The translations under genes were made by a program, and so were the position numbers. The notes below the pieces were generated by a model that did no database searches, was not told the origin of the DNA, and worked only from the letters and a program-made list of their open reading frames with translations. Shown here piece after piece: positions 35,776 through 47,700 of a stretch of DNA of 64,000 nt. Each line of letters starts with the position of its first letter. Position 1 is the first letter of the stretch. Source of the DNA: Lumbricus rubellus (taxonomy: Eukaryota > Annelida > Clitellata > Crassiclitellata > Lumbricidae); assembly GCA_945859605.1 (NCBI GenBank), contig OX243817.1, forward strand, positions 26,158,843 to 26,222,842. The letters run 5' to 3'.

Positions 35776-36206
35776 GTGACTAGCGGACCTCCAAGAGGCC
35801 GTCGAATCTCAAATACTAGCGGACCGCCAGTCACGTGTAACCTGTCACATGACGAGTCTTGATTCTTGAATATTGTGACAATGGCGGCAGTTACCGACAG
35901 TTGGTTTTATGTCGGACAAAAGTTTTCTTGTTTTAATGACTTAGAAAATTACTAGAAACAGAGTAAGCAACCAATTTTTTTCGTGAGTGTTGGTTAGGTT
36001 CAGGTTAGGCGTCGTGAGGGTCGGTTAGGGTTAGTTTTAGGGTTTGTTTAGCCATTAGAAACTCTTGTGGATTGGTGTAAATAGAAAGCCTGGCGGCTTG
36101 CTAGTATTCAGTATTGGACGGCCGCCAGTCATGTGACAGGTTACACGTGACTTGGCGGTCCGCTAGTATTTGAGATTCGACGGCCGCTTGGAGGTCCGCT
36201 AGTCAC
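35776..36206. mobile_element. DNA-element MITE with about 80-bp inverted repeats
   Basis: Left end GTGACTAGCGGACCTCCAAG and right end whose reverse complement is the same, continuing through CAAATACTAGCGGACCGCCA and GTCACGTGTAACCTGTCACA with few mismatches. The centre contains GGTTAGGCGTCGTGAGGGTC, which also occurs in the MITE at 63601-63832. No clear target-site duplication was found, and it is non-coding. Confidence 0.88.
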
Positions 36207-36361
36207 AGCCTATAATTATAGCCTCTCACCATTCGACCTGTGTGTCCAACTATATATATAGTGAACATCTAGGTATCTATATCGACTGCAATCTTTAGTG
36301 GCAGGAAGTTCAGTCCCAGGGAACTGACACTGACAGTGCTGACCTCTGTTTCGTCATTGAC

Positions 36362-36497
36362 ATGGGAGAACGGATTGCACGTAGGTTGCAATACCGACAA
36401 CCGACAATAACAACAACGTCTGCAACAACAACGACAACGACGACCCAGCGATCCATTGTCTGTGTTCTAGTCACCGCCTTACTCTGCCAGAGAACAG
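36362..36497 (+). CDS. Candidate first exon with signal-anchor-like segment (weak)
   Basis: An ATG at 36362 opens a 45-codon frame with a Thr-rich stretch and a hydrophobic segment SIVCVLVTALLC near its end. It stops at a GT donor (GTCAGA) at 36498 in phase 1. The lectin exon at 55084 starts in the matching phase, so splicing would place a signal peptide just before the lectin domain. The implied intron of 18.6 kb would contain the Mab-21-like gene, several transposons and the gap, so this is a hypothesis only. Confidence 0.2.
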
Positions 36498-36521
36498 GTC
36501 AGACCAGATTCTATTCTATTA

Positions 36522-36628
36522 TTATTATTGTTATTATTATTATCATTATTATTATTATTTTATTTTTTTTTATTTATTTTTTTATTTTTATTTTTTATTT
36601 TTATATTTTTTTAATTTTTTTTATTATA
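36522..36628. repeat. (TTA)n and T-rich low complexity
   Basis: TTA triplets grade into a TTTTTTA-rich tract. Confidence 0.9.
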
Positions 36629-36747
36629 GAATCATTTATTTCCGTTTCAAACAGTGCAACAACAATTGGCTGTGCGTGATGAACAGAGAGCGACTGACAA
36701 ACACTGGCACAATGTGCTAATTGTTACATACAGCTAAAACAGATGTA

Positions 36748-36748
<1 letters not shown>

Positions 36749-36832
<84 letters not shown>
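36749..36832. repeat. (TTA)n microsatellite
   Basis: About 28 uninterrupted TTA/ATT units. Confidence 0.95.
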
Positions 36833-37035
36833 ACACATTTATTTCTTCAAAAACTGACACAATCATGTACAGACGAGTAAATAATTGTTTCAAACATTAG
36901 GTCCTTGGCCTCTCAGTGTCTTGGCCGATAAGTTCTGTAGTGCCCAACACAGACAACGAATTTCCTACTTGGAGCGCGACTGAAATGCGCTGAAGCAGAT
37001 AGTTGGTCTCTCTCTGGTCACCAGTCGCTATAGAA

Positions 37036-37121
<86 letters not shown>
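37036..37121. repeat. (TTA)n microsatellite
   Basis: About 28 uninterrupted TTA/ATT units. Confidence 0.95.
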
Positions 37122-37610
37122 GTGTGCACTGTGCATGTATAAAATTATATAACTATATATACATACATATACATGACCGACTATAGTGCAAAATAAGGAG
37201 CAGCATCGAGCAGCATCGCAGTGAAAGGCTTTTGTCTGCAGTCGGTTGGATTGGCAGATCATCCTTTGAGATCGACGACGACCGAGTCAGGATCTATGTA
37301 TACAGCACGCAGGACCGTCTGCCGTCCGTCGGTCGTTCGTTCGTTCGGTCGGAGACTGTATTAGCGCTTCTTCTTCTAGAAACGACGACGGTGTCAGTGG
37401 ACCGATGCATTACAATAAACAGACGACAAGGAAGGAGGGACGATAACGCCTCTTCAGCCAACGGCACAGGCACACAGACACATATAGACAGTATTAGACA
37501 CATATAATATAAACAAGCATACACATATATGCAGCTATACACACTCATTATGTGCATGCGTATGTATACATTCGCATAAATCAGTATTTATATATTTATA
37601 TATTATATGC

Positions 37611-37648
<38 letters not shown>

Positions 37649-38570
37649 TGCATATACAGTATGTTGTCTGTGTGCAACACTGTATATACTCACTATGTAC
37701 ATGCTTATGTATACATTCACATATAGGATAACTAAGTGCTTATATATAAGCGTTGTATATATAGTGCCTTTATGCTACACTGCATATATATATATATATT
37801 CACTTGTGGTTTGCATCCGCCATGCCTTGTTTAGCTTCGTGCAAAGATCGGTGCGTCTTCCTAGGAGACGTCGTCTGCATGTCGCAGGTGCAGCAAGCGA
37901 TGCCACATGGACCCACAGTAATCGTCTTCGTCTGTTCACAGAAAAACTGTCTCCATCTCCTGCATACTTCTTCTTCTCACGTCACCAATCTCTCAAACAC
38001 CTAACACCTATGCCCTTCCTTTCTTCCTTCCTTTCTCACTCCAAGTATCTCTCTTCTCCCTTCAATCCATCCCCTATCTCCACCTATCTCTCTTCTTCCC
38101 TCTACCTATCCATCCTTTTTCTTCCCATCCCCATCTGTTCCTATCCCTTTTCTCTCAGTCTATCCTTCGTTCTCATGCAGTGCGATACGCGTTAACGATA
38201 ACTGTAACGAAAATGCTCTTAACGAAGATAAACTTATGTCTTCAGCGACAACTGTAAATTAAATACAGCATTAACTATAATAATATTATTATGACCGCAA
38301 CGAAAATAGTACATAGCCTATATAATAGTGCCATATACTATCGAAAAATCATCGTTACTTTTGTAACAACAACAAAAAAGCAAAATAGTAGGCCTACAAT
38401 ATCGAAAAGCACGAGAACGTTAAAATGCACTATACATGTATGCTGCAAAATCATAGAATGTTCTTCCTATAAAGTTTGTATTTGTATATACAGTTTGTGT
38501 ATACAGTTCATTTATGAAATTAGTTTGTAAGCGTTTCTATAAAAGATGTTTCGCGTATAATCACATTAAT
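37122..38570. other. Gene-free stretch
   Basis: (AT)n tracts at about 37615-37643 and 37785-37800. The open frames at 37232-37507 and 37695-38195 have no recognisable protein features. Confidence 0.4.
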
Positions 38571-38919
38571 CAGGGTCGTGTTTAGGGTTCTTCGAGTGTC
38601 GGTGCAAAGTGTTACAGCAGAGGCAAAGTGCCGTCCGGAAGTCTTACAAGATTAGCCATTTTACAAAACATCCGCTGTTCAATAGGCTTGCTAGCCTACG
38701 TGGTTTGTCGGCTGTGGCGAGTCAGTAAGCAAGCACGCAACGTCGGTGAACTTACATGTAGTTAAATCAATGTTTTCTTACACTTACTGATTTTACAAAA
38801 GGTTTAAGTAACAATGAGACTCGCAATTTAAAACATTTGGGTAATGGCAACAAAACTCTCGGCTCATGCAGGTGCATTCGGTGCACCGAACCGAATGGAC
38901 CTATTTAAACACGGCCCTG
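38571..38919. mobile_element. hAT-like MITE, 349 bp
   Basis: The left end CAGGGTCGTGTTTAGG matches the reverse complement of the right end, CAGGGCCGTGTTTAAATAGG. The CAGGG start is hAT-like. The flanking octamers do not match each other, so the target-site duplication is lost or the ends are slightly off. Confidence 0.65.
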
Positions 38920-39155
38920 ATAGAGCGCATAGGTGTGCCTGCCGCATTAAGGTTAGTGTGGGCCGTGAGATAATGACAGGGCTATGTGGGCTATAATTAA
39001 TTAGTGTTTTCGTGAGTCCTCAGTCTTACACCTAGCCTATCTAGGCTAGTCATCATGGTGAGTTGATTAACAATAGCACAACAAACCAGATAGGCTACTT
39101 TGCATGTGATAAGACTTTCGCATTTGCAAACTATAACATAGCTATTAGCTATATA

Positions 39156-39664
39156 CACTGTGTTCCGATGAAAAGTAGACCCCAACAAAGTGTCATAACT
39201 CGGTCAAAACTTTTAGTATCTGCCTGAAAATGTTAGAACAACGACAGAAGCAATATTACCACCTATAGTGCCGATTAGAAATATTACTGAGTTTGTCAAG
39301 TTTATGAGCGTTTGAGATGCAGCACCGAAAAATGGGAAATTTCCAACGTGCAAAAGCTGAAAGGAAGTTCAGCTAAATCTGTAGATCAAAATGTCCTCCT
39401 TGTCGATGGACCCAGCACCGTAAACGTAGTAGTGTAGTAGCTGTATCGGAAGACACCCAGCTTCATATCCCGCAGCTGTGTCCGCCCAACAGTCCAGACC
39501 TCAATACGGAGTGTACTTGAGGAGCGTGTTATTCGTTCCCGTATTCATAACATCAAGCGGTAATAAGGCTACTGTTGTCGTGTTTACAATTTCAGGTAAA
39601 TGTTACGTTTTTGACGGAATTATGATACTTTTTGTTGAGGTCTACTTTTCTTCGGGACACCGCG
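39156..39664. mobile_element. Mariner-like deletion derivative, TA-flanked
   Basis: Inverted repeats of about 50 bp: left CACTGTGTTCCGATGAAAAG, right (reverse complement) CGCGGTGTCCCGAAGAAAAG, both followed by TAGACC. TA lies on each side (39154-39155 and 39665-39666). A coding relic at 39482-39505 encodes PPNSPDLN, the conserved third catalytic aspartate motif of mariner/Tc1 transposases, followed by stops. The first two catalytic residues are gone. Confidence 0.85.
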
Positions 39665-39933
39665 TATATATGATATAATTATATATACTATATTTACAAT
39701 AATAATTTCTTTTCGAGTTTCCACATTATGTTATATATTATATTATATATATATATATATTACATACATAATATTATATATAATATATAATTATGTCAAT
39801 TTACTTAAAGGGTGAGCACTAAGCTGGGAGAGCTTATGAAGTAAGGGCTTCCTGGTCTTCGTAGGCTTTAAGGTGACAGTGAGGTGCATGACAGCCCATA
39901 AAGTAAACAGAGCGTCCTTTGTACGTACATGTA

Positions 39934-41102
39934 CAGGGTGAGCCATAAAAAAGTAACTCCCTTCGGTTTTATCCCATATCTTGGACAAACATAAGAATTT
40001 TCAAATGAAACTTTGCAGTCTTATAGGCAATTCATATTTACACAGTATGGCCAGATTTCATGAAATTATTTCAAACAGAACAAACGTTATGCCACTTTTA
40101 GTGAGACCACCCACCGGTTTTTGACGATTCAAAAACGAAACGCAACAAAAACTAGGTTTTTTGCCAATATCTTGGCCAAATCTAAGAATATCAAAATGAA
40201 ATTTTATAGTCTTATAGACAAATCACATCTACACATGGTGCTCAGCTTTCATCAAAATATTTCAAACAGAACAAAAGTTATGCCACTTTTAGTGAGACCA
40301 CCCACCGTTTTTTGACGATTCAAAGGCGAAACGCAACAAAAGTAACAAAAACACGATTTTATTAAGTCTCATCTCAAATGACTGTTGTCAGATGAACTTG
40401 GTAGTGCTTCACAACTTGTGTTCAATGTGCCCACAACCAGTGCCAACACTTACTTTGAGTCTCTTTGCAAAGTTCTTGATAGACCTGTTGATTAATCTGA
40501 CAGATTCTTTATTTACCAATTTGATTGTCATCTTGCTAAGTGACTTCTCAGTGACGCGCAGCTACGCTGGTGCCCTGTTTCTTTTTTAAATAGTAATAAT
40601 AATGATTATCTTGGAACATTAAGGCTATTTGATAACAATATTATTTTAACTGAGACAAAATCGTGTTTGTGTTACTTTTTGTTGCATTTCGCCTTTGAAT
40701 CGTCAGAAAACGGTGGGTGGCCTCCCTAAAAGTGGTATAACTTTTGTTCTGTTAGATATATTTTGATGAAATCTGACCACCATGTGCAAACATGAATTGT
40801 CTTTAAGCCTGTAAAATTTCATTTTGATATTCTTACGTTTGGCCAAGATATTGGCCAAAATAATTAGATTGGTTTTTTGTTACTTTTTGTTGCGTCGCGT
40901 TTTTGAATCGTCAAAAAACGGTGGGTGACCTCACTAAAAGTGATATAACTTTTGTTATCTTTGAAATATTTTATTGAAATTTGACCATTGTACGTAAATA
41001 TGAATTGCCTATAAGACTGCAAAGTGTCATTAAAAAATTCTTATGTTTGGCCAAGATATGGGCTAAAAACCGTAGGGGGTTACTTTTTTATGGCCCACCC
41101 TG
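39934..41102. mobile_element. Mariner-like foldback element with duplicated arms
   Basis: Terminal repeats begin CAGGGTGAGCCATAAAAAAG (left) and CAGGGTGGGCCATAAAAAAG (right, reverse complement), flanked by TA. Each arm (about 39934-40355 and 40655-41102) holds two tandem units of roughly 200 bp. Units contain TTTTAGTGAGACCACCCACC, TTTTTTGACGATTCAAA and a TATCTTGGCCAAA segment, in inverted order in the right arm. The loop of about 300 bp has no recognisable transposase. The class is inferred from the TA flanks and CAGGGTG ends. Confidence 0.82.
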
Positions 41103-41759
41103 TAGGCTTGCATGTTAACACGTATAAGCATCATTTTTAGATTTTGACACATACACATGTACCTGAATAATCGGTTAACTTAATATGTTGTCGTTACATG
41201 AACGACTGATACATGTAAGTAGGTCCAAGTGTTTTGCATCATTCTGTCGAATTAGTTGGAAAGTGGAAGAGGAGGATTCGAGTGGCTGACCCCTCCGTAT
41301 ATAGAGGGGGATTAATTCAAGCCTGAAGAAAAAGAAGAATTAGTTGGCAAACTGTGAAACATCAAAATGGTGAGCTGCTTCATAACATCGTGAATATGCA
41401 TTAGTCTTTCGAATAGTCGAATCACAGAGCGAAATCACCATGGTTCGATCCACAAAGTCATAAAACTTGCCTTAGTCACGTCGTACATGATGCAAAAATT
41501 TTCTTCAGGTGAGTAGGCCTATGAAAATACCCTCGTGTGCAGCCCTCGGATTAAGGCTCATCGGTAATAAAGAGGCACAACGATTCTTCAATTAGCCTGC
41601 ACGAAGCCGACAATATCGTTCCCCCAGATAATGACCAAACACATGAAATCTTTGTATTTTAATTAGGGGACTATGAGAGATGCCTGTGTTAAAAAGTTAG
41701 GAGTGCCAGAATATAAAGTCAGCGGTGACATTATTTAGAATAAAATATGTCTTTCCTAG
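41103..41759. other. 5' region of the Mab-21-like gene
   Basis: No independent gene is seen. ATG at 41367-41369 is followed directly by a GTGAGC donor-like sequence, and an acceptor TTTCCTAG ends at 41759. A micro-exon holding only the start codon would join the downstream exon in phase 0. That is possible but unproven. Confidence 0.35.
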
Positions 41760-43930
41760 GAATCCGATCAAGACATCTGCGACGATTATTCCGGGATTTT
41801 CCGGTCGTATCTTCAGCGTCTAGTATGGCAGCCACTAGTCAGACGTGTATTATGGTGTGGAAGTTTCTTTGAACTTCCTCTGTGCTACGTATTAACAAAC
41901 CTAACAGACATTGACCGTATGACATTCAACCCGAACGTCATTGCAATTCCCCGTGGCGTACCGTTTGCCAGGAACTTTAGAGAAGAAATTCTTACCATTG
42001 ATACCTCGATTACTCCGCTTGGATTCGTGCGATTGTTAAAGGAACATTCCAACACTGTCAGCGTCTTCAACATCGATCGAAGCAGTCTCCATGGACCTGC
42101 ACGTAAGTCTACATTTACGGTAAATGTTCTAATGGATCAGCTCAGCTATGCCGTAAAGATGAAACCGAGTGAGAAAGGTTTTGGACAATTACTGAAAAGA
42201 GATGATGTCATGTCAATTATTTGTCCGTACTGGCCCAGTGAAGCTCTGGACTGGATTACACGAACTACTTCAAGTGGATGGCCAGATAAAGATATAAAAG
42301 ATCACATAGTACGAGGCGGATGTCATTTCGTTGCAAGGTCTCACCACACCGAACCTAACGATATAGCACTCAATGGAGATATTCCTTTTCTCAAGCAGAG
42401 ATTGTTTTGATTCACAGTTGGAATGACGTTCAGAAATACATTTACCACTTACTCCGTGTTATCAAAAGACGTATTAACGAGACATGCAGGACGGAGGAGA
42501 AAGGCGTCTTAAACAATTATCTTATCAAGACGTTGATGATGTGGGCTTGCGAAATGAAACCTGAAGAGTTTTGGGCTGAGGAAAACATTGAAGCATCAGT
42601 GAAAGAGTTGCTCTGTCAAACAATTGAGTGTCTAATAGACAGAAAATGTCCACACTATTTCATATCAGGACTCAACATACTGGACTGTTTAATTGATATC
42701 GATAATTCCAGTGAACTTGTCCAACTACAGCAATTCGTGTCTAAAGATGTTTCCAGAATCATGACCGATTTTCCGAAATTCAATGTGAAGTTAAATCTGC
42801 ATTTGGACGTTTCTAAGAAGATAATTATGTATCTTAGTTTATGTCATATTATTGACGATTATGTAAATCCAATGGATCCAGCTTTCGATCATTATCATTT
42901 TAACGGCTCGTTTTCAGGTGGCCCTCTGATTTACTCAGAATTTGGAAATCTTTTGAAAGATACTATGGTACATATAAGACTACAGTCTTTGAATTCACAG
43001 TTGCGAATTAAGGTTAACAATACCAACATGCTCTCAACCGCAATGGAACAATTCAAACGTTGCCCAGAAGAGGACAGTGACAACCACTCAACATGGATGA
43101 TTAATCTACAAGAATCTTTTCATCAGAGGATTGGAAGATATTTTGCATGCGACATGTCAATCGGTCCAAATAGACATGGGATTTACAATTGCTCAAAAGA
43201 TGATCCGACGTCTAAATATAACTGTCCTCGTAAACTGCTTGAACGTATATGTTGCTACGAAAGGGTTCCTAGAAATTCAGGCTGTCGATCGACTCGGTAT
43301 GTATACGAACTTGCGGTACTTGAGACAAATTTCGTAGCAAAGTTATTTTTCGATGGCTTCAGCAAGTACTACAGAAACATATCAACAGTTATCAGCGGTT
43401 TATTTCATGCAAATTTCTACCACACACACCTTCACAATTATCCAGTGGCCTTAGACATATGCAGACAAACGCTTCAAATGTTGCAATCCATTTACCCTAA
43501 GTCGTTGTTAATCACAGAAGGCAATTTTCCTTCACCGTTTCTGAGTTGCGACGTGATGGCCTTGTTTGACGAAAATATTCAGATTGTTTTTGGATTCGTA
43601 TGTCTATTCATTTGTGTCGGATATGAAAAGGAATTGACTCGCGGTAATCTGATCAAAATTCTTCCTCCTATTATGAGTCCTTCCACTGGAGAGGAACGGT
43701 TTCGTCGTCAGAGAAGCTCTCAACATTCTCGAATCATTTCTTCTCTCGTCATTCAACTGTGTCCGGCAGTTTTTATCAGATACATTGGAATGAAATGTCA
43801 GAAGAAACTGAATCTGTGTAACGAAAGCCTTTTTGACATACATACATGCAGTCAACCAGAGAACAATAAACGTCAACATCTCAATGCGATTGTGTTATTA
43901 CAATGTGCTCATGCCATTGCAAGGGACTGA
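41760..43930 (+). CDS. Mab-21/cGAS-like nucleotidyltransferase, one frameshift
   Basis: Members of the Mab-21/cGAS-like (cGLR) family make cyclic dinucleotide signals on sensing nucleic acid, or are developmental Mab-21 proteins. The coding exon opens after the acceptor TTTCCTAG at 41759. The nucleotidyltransferase motif reads CGSFFEL at 41856-41876, then LTDIDRM with acidic pair D-I-D at 41907-41915. The third acidic residue is probably at 42201-42206, in RDDVMSIICPYWPSEALDW. GWPDKDI and GGCHFVARSHH follow. The reading frame then shifts by one base between 42359 and 42371. The second frame continues QWRYSFSQAE, HSWNDVQKYIYHLLR and LIKTLMMWACEMKPEEFW, classic Mab-21 C-terminal helices, plus an extension of about 300 residues to 43930. 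The frame change could be a mutation, an assembly error or, less likely, programmed. The true start codon is not fixed. Confidence 0.88.
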
Positions 43931-44714
43931 ACGAATTATCACATTATTGCATATTTTGTGTTATAACTAACACTGGCTGTCATGGTCTATTAAAAATAAT
44001 TAGAAAGTGCTTTAATACGGATCTAAATAGGTTGGGGGTGGGGTGGAGTGGGTTAATATTCATTAGGACGCTGTTATCTATTGGGTCGTTGGGTCTGAGA
44101 CCGAGTTGTAAATAGTGAGTCGTGTCCAAGGGTTTCCATATAACTAAATGTCAATATACTCATGCACAATTGCACATGTCGACAGTGTATGGGTCTGTGT
44201 TGCCTGGTTTTGCGAGCAACATGTCCTCCATGGAATCACGACTAATATTCTTAATGCACCGGTTGTGTAGCGATATTGCTACTGGGTTATAATGACGTGC
44301 CACGAAATAGAGTATCCCTCCCCCTAATAATCCAATCCCCAACTGAAGAGAAATCACTTCCGCGTGTGTTTGTTTTTGCAAATTAGCTCCCATTTGCTTT
44401 GTTTTGAACATTGTCACTAACAGTTCCTCTTAGCTCACTTTGCTTGCGCTGCTTTTGGAACCCAAATAACATTTAGATTTTACAAGAATTAGGAGTAGGC
44501 CTACTTAAGAACACTTCGAGTTATTAACTAAATTTGAGTTGTCTTTGAACTTTGCTTTGGACACTTAAAAAAATTAAGTGACTTTAAATTTTGATTACAG
44601 CAAAAAATTGTCAATTATAGGCTAGGCATTTTTAGGAAAACACTTTTTTAAAGGCTATTTATCCACTTATATCAGAAAAAAACAAGCATCCAGTCATAAA
44701 ACTACTCCCATCAT
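43931..44714. other. Flank between Mab-21-like gene and hAT element
   Basis: Contains the 3' flank of the Mab-21-like gene and one small minus-strand open frame, listed separately. The hAT target-site duplication CCCATCAT lies at 44707-44714. Confidence 0.5.
44160..44417 (-). CDS. Small hypothetical protein, 85 residues, one hydrophobic segment
   Basis: I do not recognise it. The frame starts in acceptable context (GACAATG) and encodes a polar N-terminus, then a membrane-like segment (LGIGLLGGGILYFVA, about residues 27-41) and a polar tail ending DMCNCA. It converges with the Mab-21-like gene. Its composition is more protein-like than neighbouring chance frames, but no homologue or splice evidence supports it. 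Confidence 0.22.
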   Translation of the reverse strand: MTMFKTKQMGANLQKQTHAEVISLQLGIGLLGGGILYFVARHYNPVAISLHNRCIKNISRDSMEDMLLAKPGNTDPYTVDMCNCA

Positions 44715-47700
44715 CAGGGGCGTCTATCCTATGGGGGGATGGCGCGGAATGCGCCATTGCAAAAATTGGGGGGGAATAAATTTATTGCAGTTGGGGGGGG
44801 GGGGGACATAAGATTTTTGTCCATATAAAAAGAAATTAGCACTGCACTTGTTGTAGTATATTTATTTGATAATGAACAAAATAGTATCCTATCCCCCCCC
44901 CCCCCCAACTGGAGCAAAACCTGTGCAAAGCGTCTATAAGCTTACCGGCCATAAGACGCCAAATAGCCTACTCCGCTCACTCCCCTGCGCTTGCGTGCTT
45001 ACGCACAACAGATCATATTACTTACTTACTGACCAAAATGAAACAAGCAGTGCCTGTGCCAGATTACGTCATTACCATTCAACTCTACTTTAATTACTAT
45101 CTTTCATCTATGGTTAAAATTTATTGTTTTCGTCCGATTATTGGATTATAATATTGAATTTAAAATGCCTCGCGAAAAACAACAGTATAAATATCAATGC
45201 AAAGAACCCAGCTGTAATTTAATGGTTCGTAGCGACAAATGGAACGACCATTGCAAGAATAAACATGGATACAAATTTCTAAGGTAAATAAATTACTAAC
45301 ATTAATTATTAGTATAGTCTGTAACATCACACGCGGACTAATAATATCCATAACTCGTAATCTCGTATTCATGAACGCTGCATTTGTAGACACAGAGTAC
45401 AGACTAGCCACTATAATCCTTCAGCTCTCTCTATTGACTGTGACTGTGAGGGTTATCAGAAAAAATTATTGAAATGGAGATGAGTAGTTTTGTAGGCCTA
45501 TCATCTGCCGAGTCATGTAACCCGTGTTGCCTCTGTGTGGCCGAATGGATCACGTCACACGTCTTTCGTGCCGGTCGGCGCGAAAGGGCCTGGGTTCAAC
45601 TCCATAATTCCATCATCCATGAAACCGTCTTGTGGAGTGGAGCAACTTTTAACCATAAAAGTACAGCTGTTAAACGATTTGACATTGACATATAAGTGGT
45701 AGTTAGCCTAATCATAATGATCTTGGCGTCTATCTTACTTACTATGATTACGAGTTGAAAAAGAAACTGGCACTGGTCCTATGTGATCCCCTGCATCTAC
45801 ACGGTTGTATATATTCGCCAGCTCAACCCGCGTTTTCCACTCCTATTCTATTGACCCGCCACCGTTTCTTCATTCCTTGAATCCTTGTTACGTCTTATCT
45901 TATTTTCAGAGATTTGGAAATCAAGTACATCGTTGTACAAATACGCAGAAATGGAGCCTGGGAGAAATTTACAACTGGAAACCCAAGGTCGCCAGCACCA
46001 GATAACAGTCATGAAGACGTTCCTGGTTCTAGTAGTTTAACAAGGGATGTTGAAGATAATGCTAGGCAGTGGCAACTGTCCAACTCGCTACAACCAACTA
46101 CCGCGGACTTGACTGTTGCATCAACTGAAAACCTAGACGATGTGGACATGCCGATTTCATCTGTTGCGCGTGGTATTCTAGCAGATCATATGTCACTCGA
46201 ATCACCAATGCATCCAGCTGCTGCTGGTCTTGCCAGTGAAGACAGTGATCAACCTACCACCGACCAACCATCTGATGATGAAACAGATGCACAGCTTGAA
46301 AACAACAGTACAGTCAGTACTGCAAGTCCAGTTCAAGGGAGGGCGTCCAACGAAGCTTCGACTTATTCTGAGTACGATCCAGTTAAAGTGGCCAGACAGC
46401 ACATTGATGGATCAGTCATAACTATGTTCGTAAATAATTCTTGTCAACCGGATTCATCTTTCGTCTTTCCCAAATCCGACACCCGGTCATTTCTTCATTC
46501 CTGGTTTTTTCGCGAAATGCCAGACGGATCTAAAGAACGGCGATCTTGGCTATCGTACAGTACATCGACCGACAGGGCATATTGTTTGGACTGTTTGCTT
46601 TTTGGTGGTCCATCTGCTGCAGAAGTATGGACTAAAAGTGGATTCCAGGGCTGGGTACAACGTCATGGAATCCTCAACATGCCACCGAGACGCCGAAATG
46701 GCCCATCTGCGCTGGGTTGGAAAAAAAGAATTGACCAGCATCTTGCCAACCAGCGGAATACTCAGATTGAGCAAAACAGACAAGTTGTTTATGTTGAAAT
46801 CAAAGCCATCAAATATCTTGCCAAGGAAATGATGGCACTCCGTGGCCATTTTTCATTTGATGGAAAGTTTTTGAACTTGTTTAAATTGCTTGCCGAATGT
46901 GACCAGAGTTCTGCCCTGTATCTTGCAAAGTTGGATGCAATGCGAGAAAACGACACTAAGAGGAAACCAGAGGTAAATTTCCTGAGCCCCGGAAATGTTC
47001 GTCGTCTTCTTGGCATCATTAAGTCAATGATTGTGGAAAACATTGTCAGTGACATCCGTCGACAAGGCAGGTGCTCGCTTATTAGCGATGGGACACAAGA
47101 TAAGTCGAAACTTGAAGCACAATGTGTTATTATGCGGTACATCGAAGGATGTGGTGACGACTTGCACCCCGTGGAGCGTCTCGTTGATGTCTTCACATCT
47201 GGAGAGACTAGTGGAAAAGTACTTGCTGATACGATTATGAAAAGTTTAGACGTCGCTGGTATTGATCTCAATTGGCTAGTTGGTCAAAGTTTTGATGGGG
47301 CTTCGAATATGCGGGGTAACATTTCCGGATTGAAAACACAAATTCAACAGCATGCCAAGAAAGCTATCTACATCTGGTGTCATGCGCATAGACTAAATCT
47401 TGTCGTTGAATCTGTGCTCGCATGCAGTGTTGAAAACAGTAAGACGATTGGTCTGATGCAGGAGTTGCACACATTCTTCAACGGCCACAAACGTCATGCT
47501 GTTCTGGTTAAAATGCAGACTAATCAACGGTACTGCATGACACTTAAGCGTGTCTCCGAGACAACTCGCTCATGGCGAAGCGTCGAGGATGGCATTAACA
47601 CTCTTATTGAGTGTTATGAAGTGGTTACTGATGCACTCGAGGCACTGAAGACATCTAGAACATCAGACGCAGTCACTGTTAGTGGGGCATCCGGCCTACT

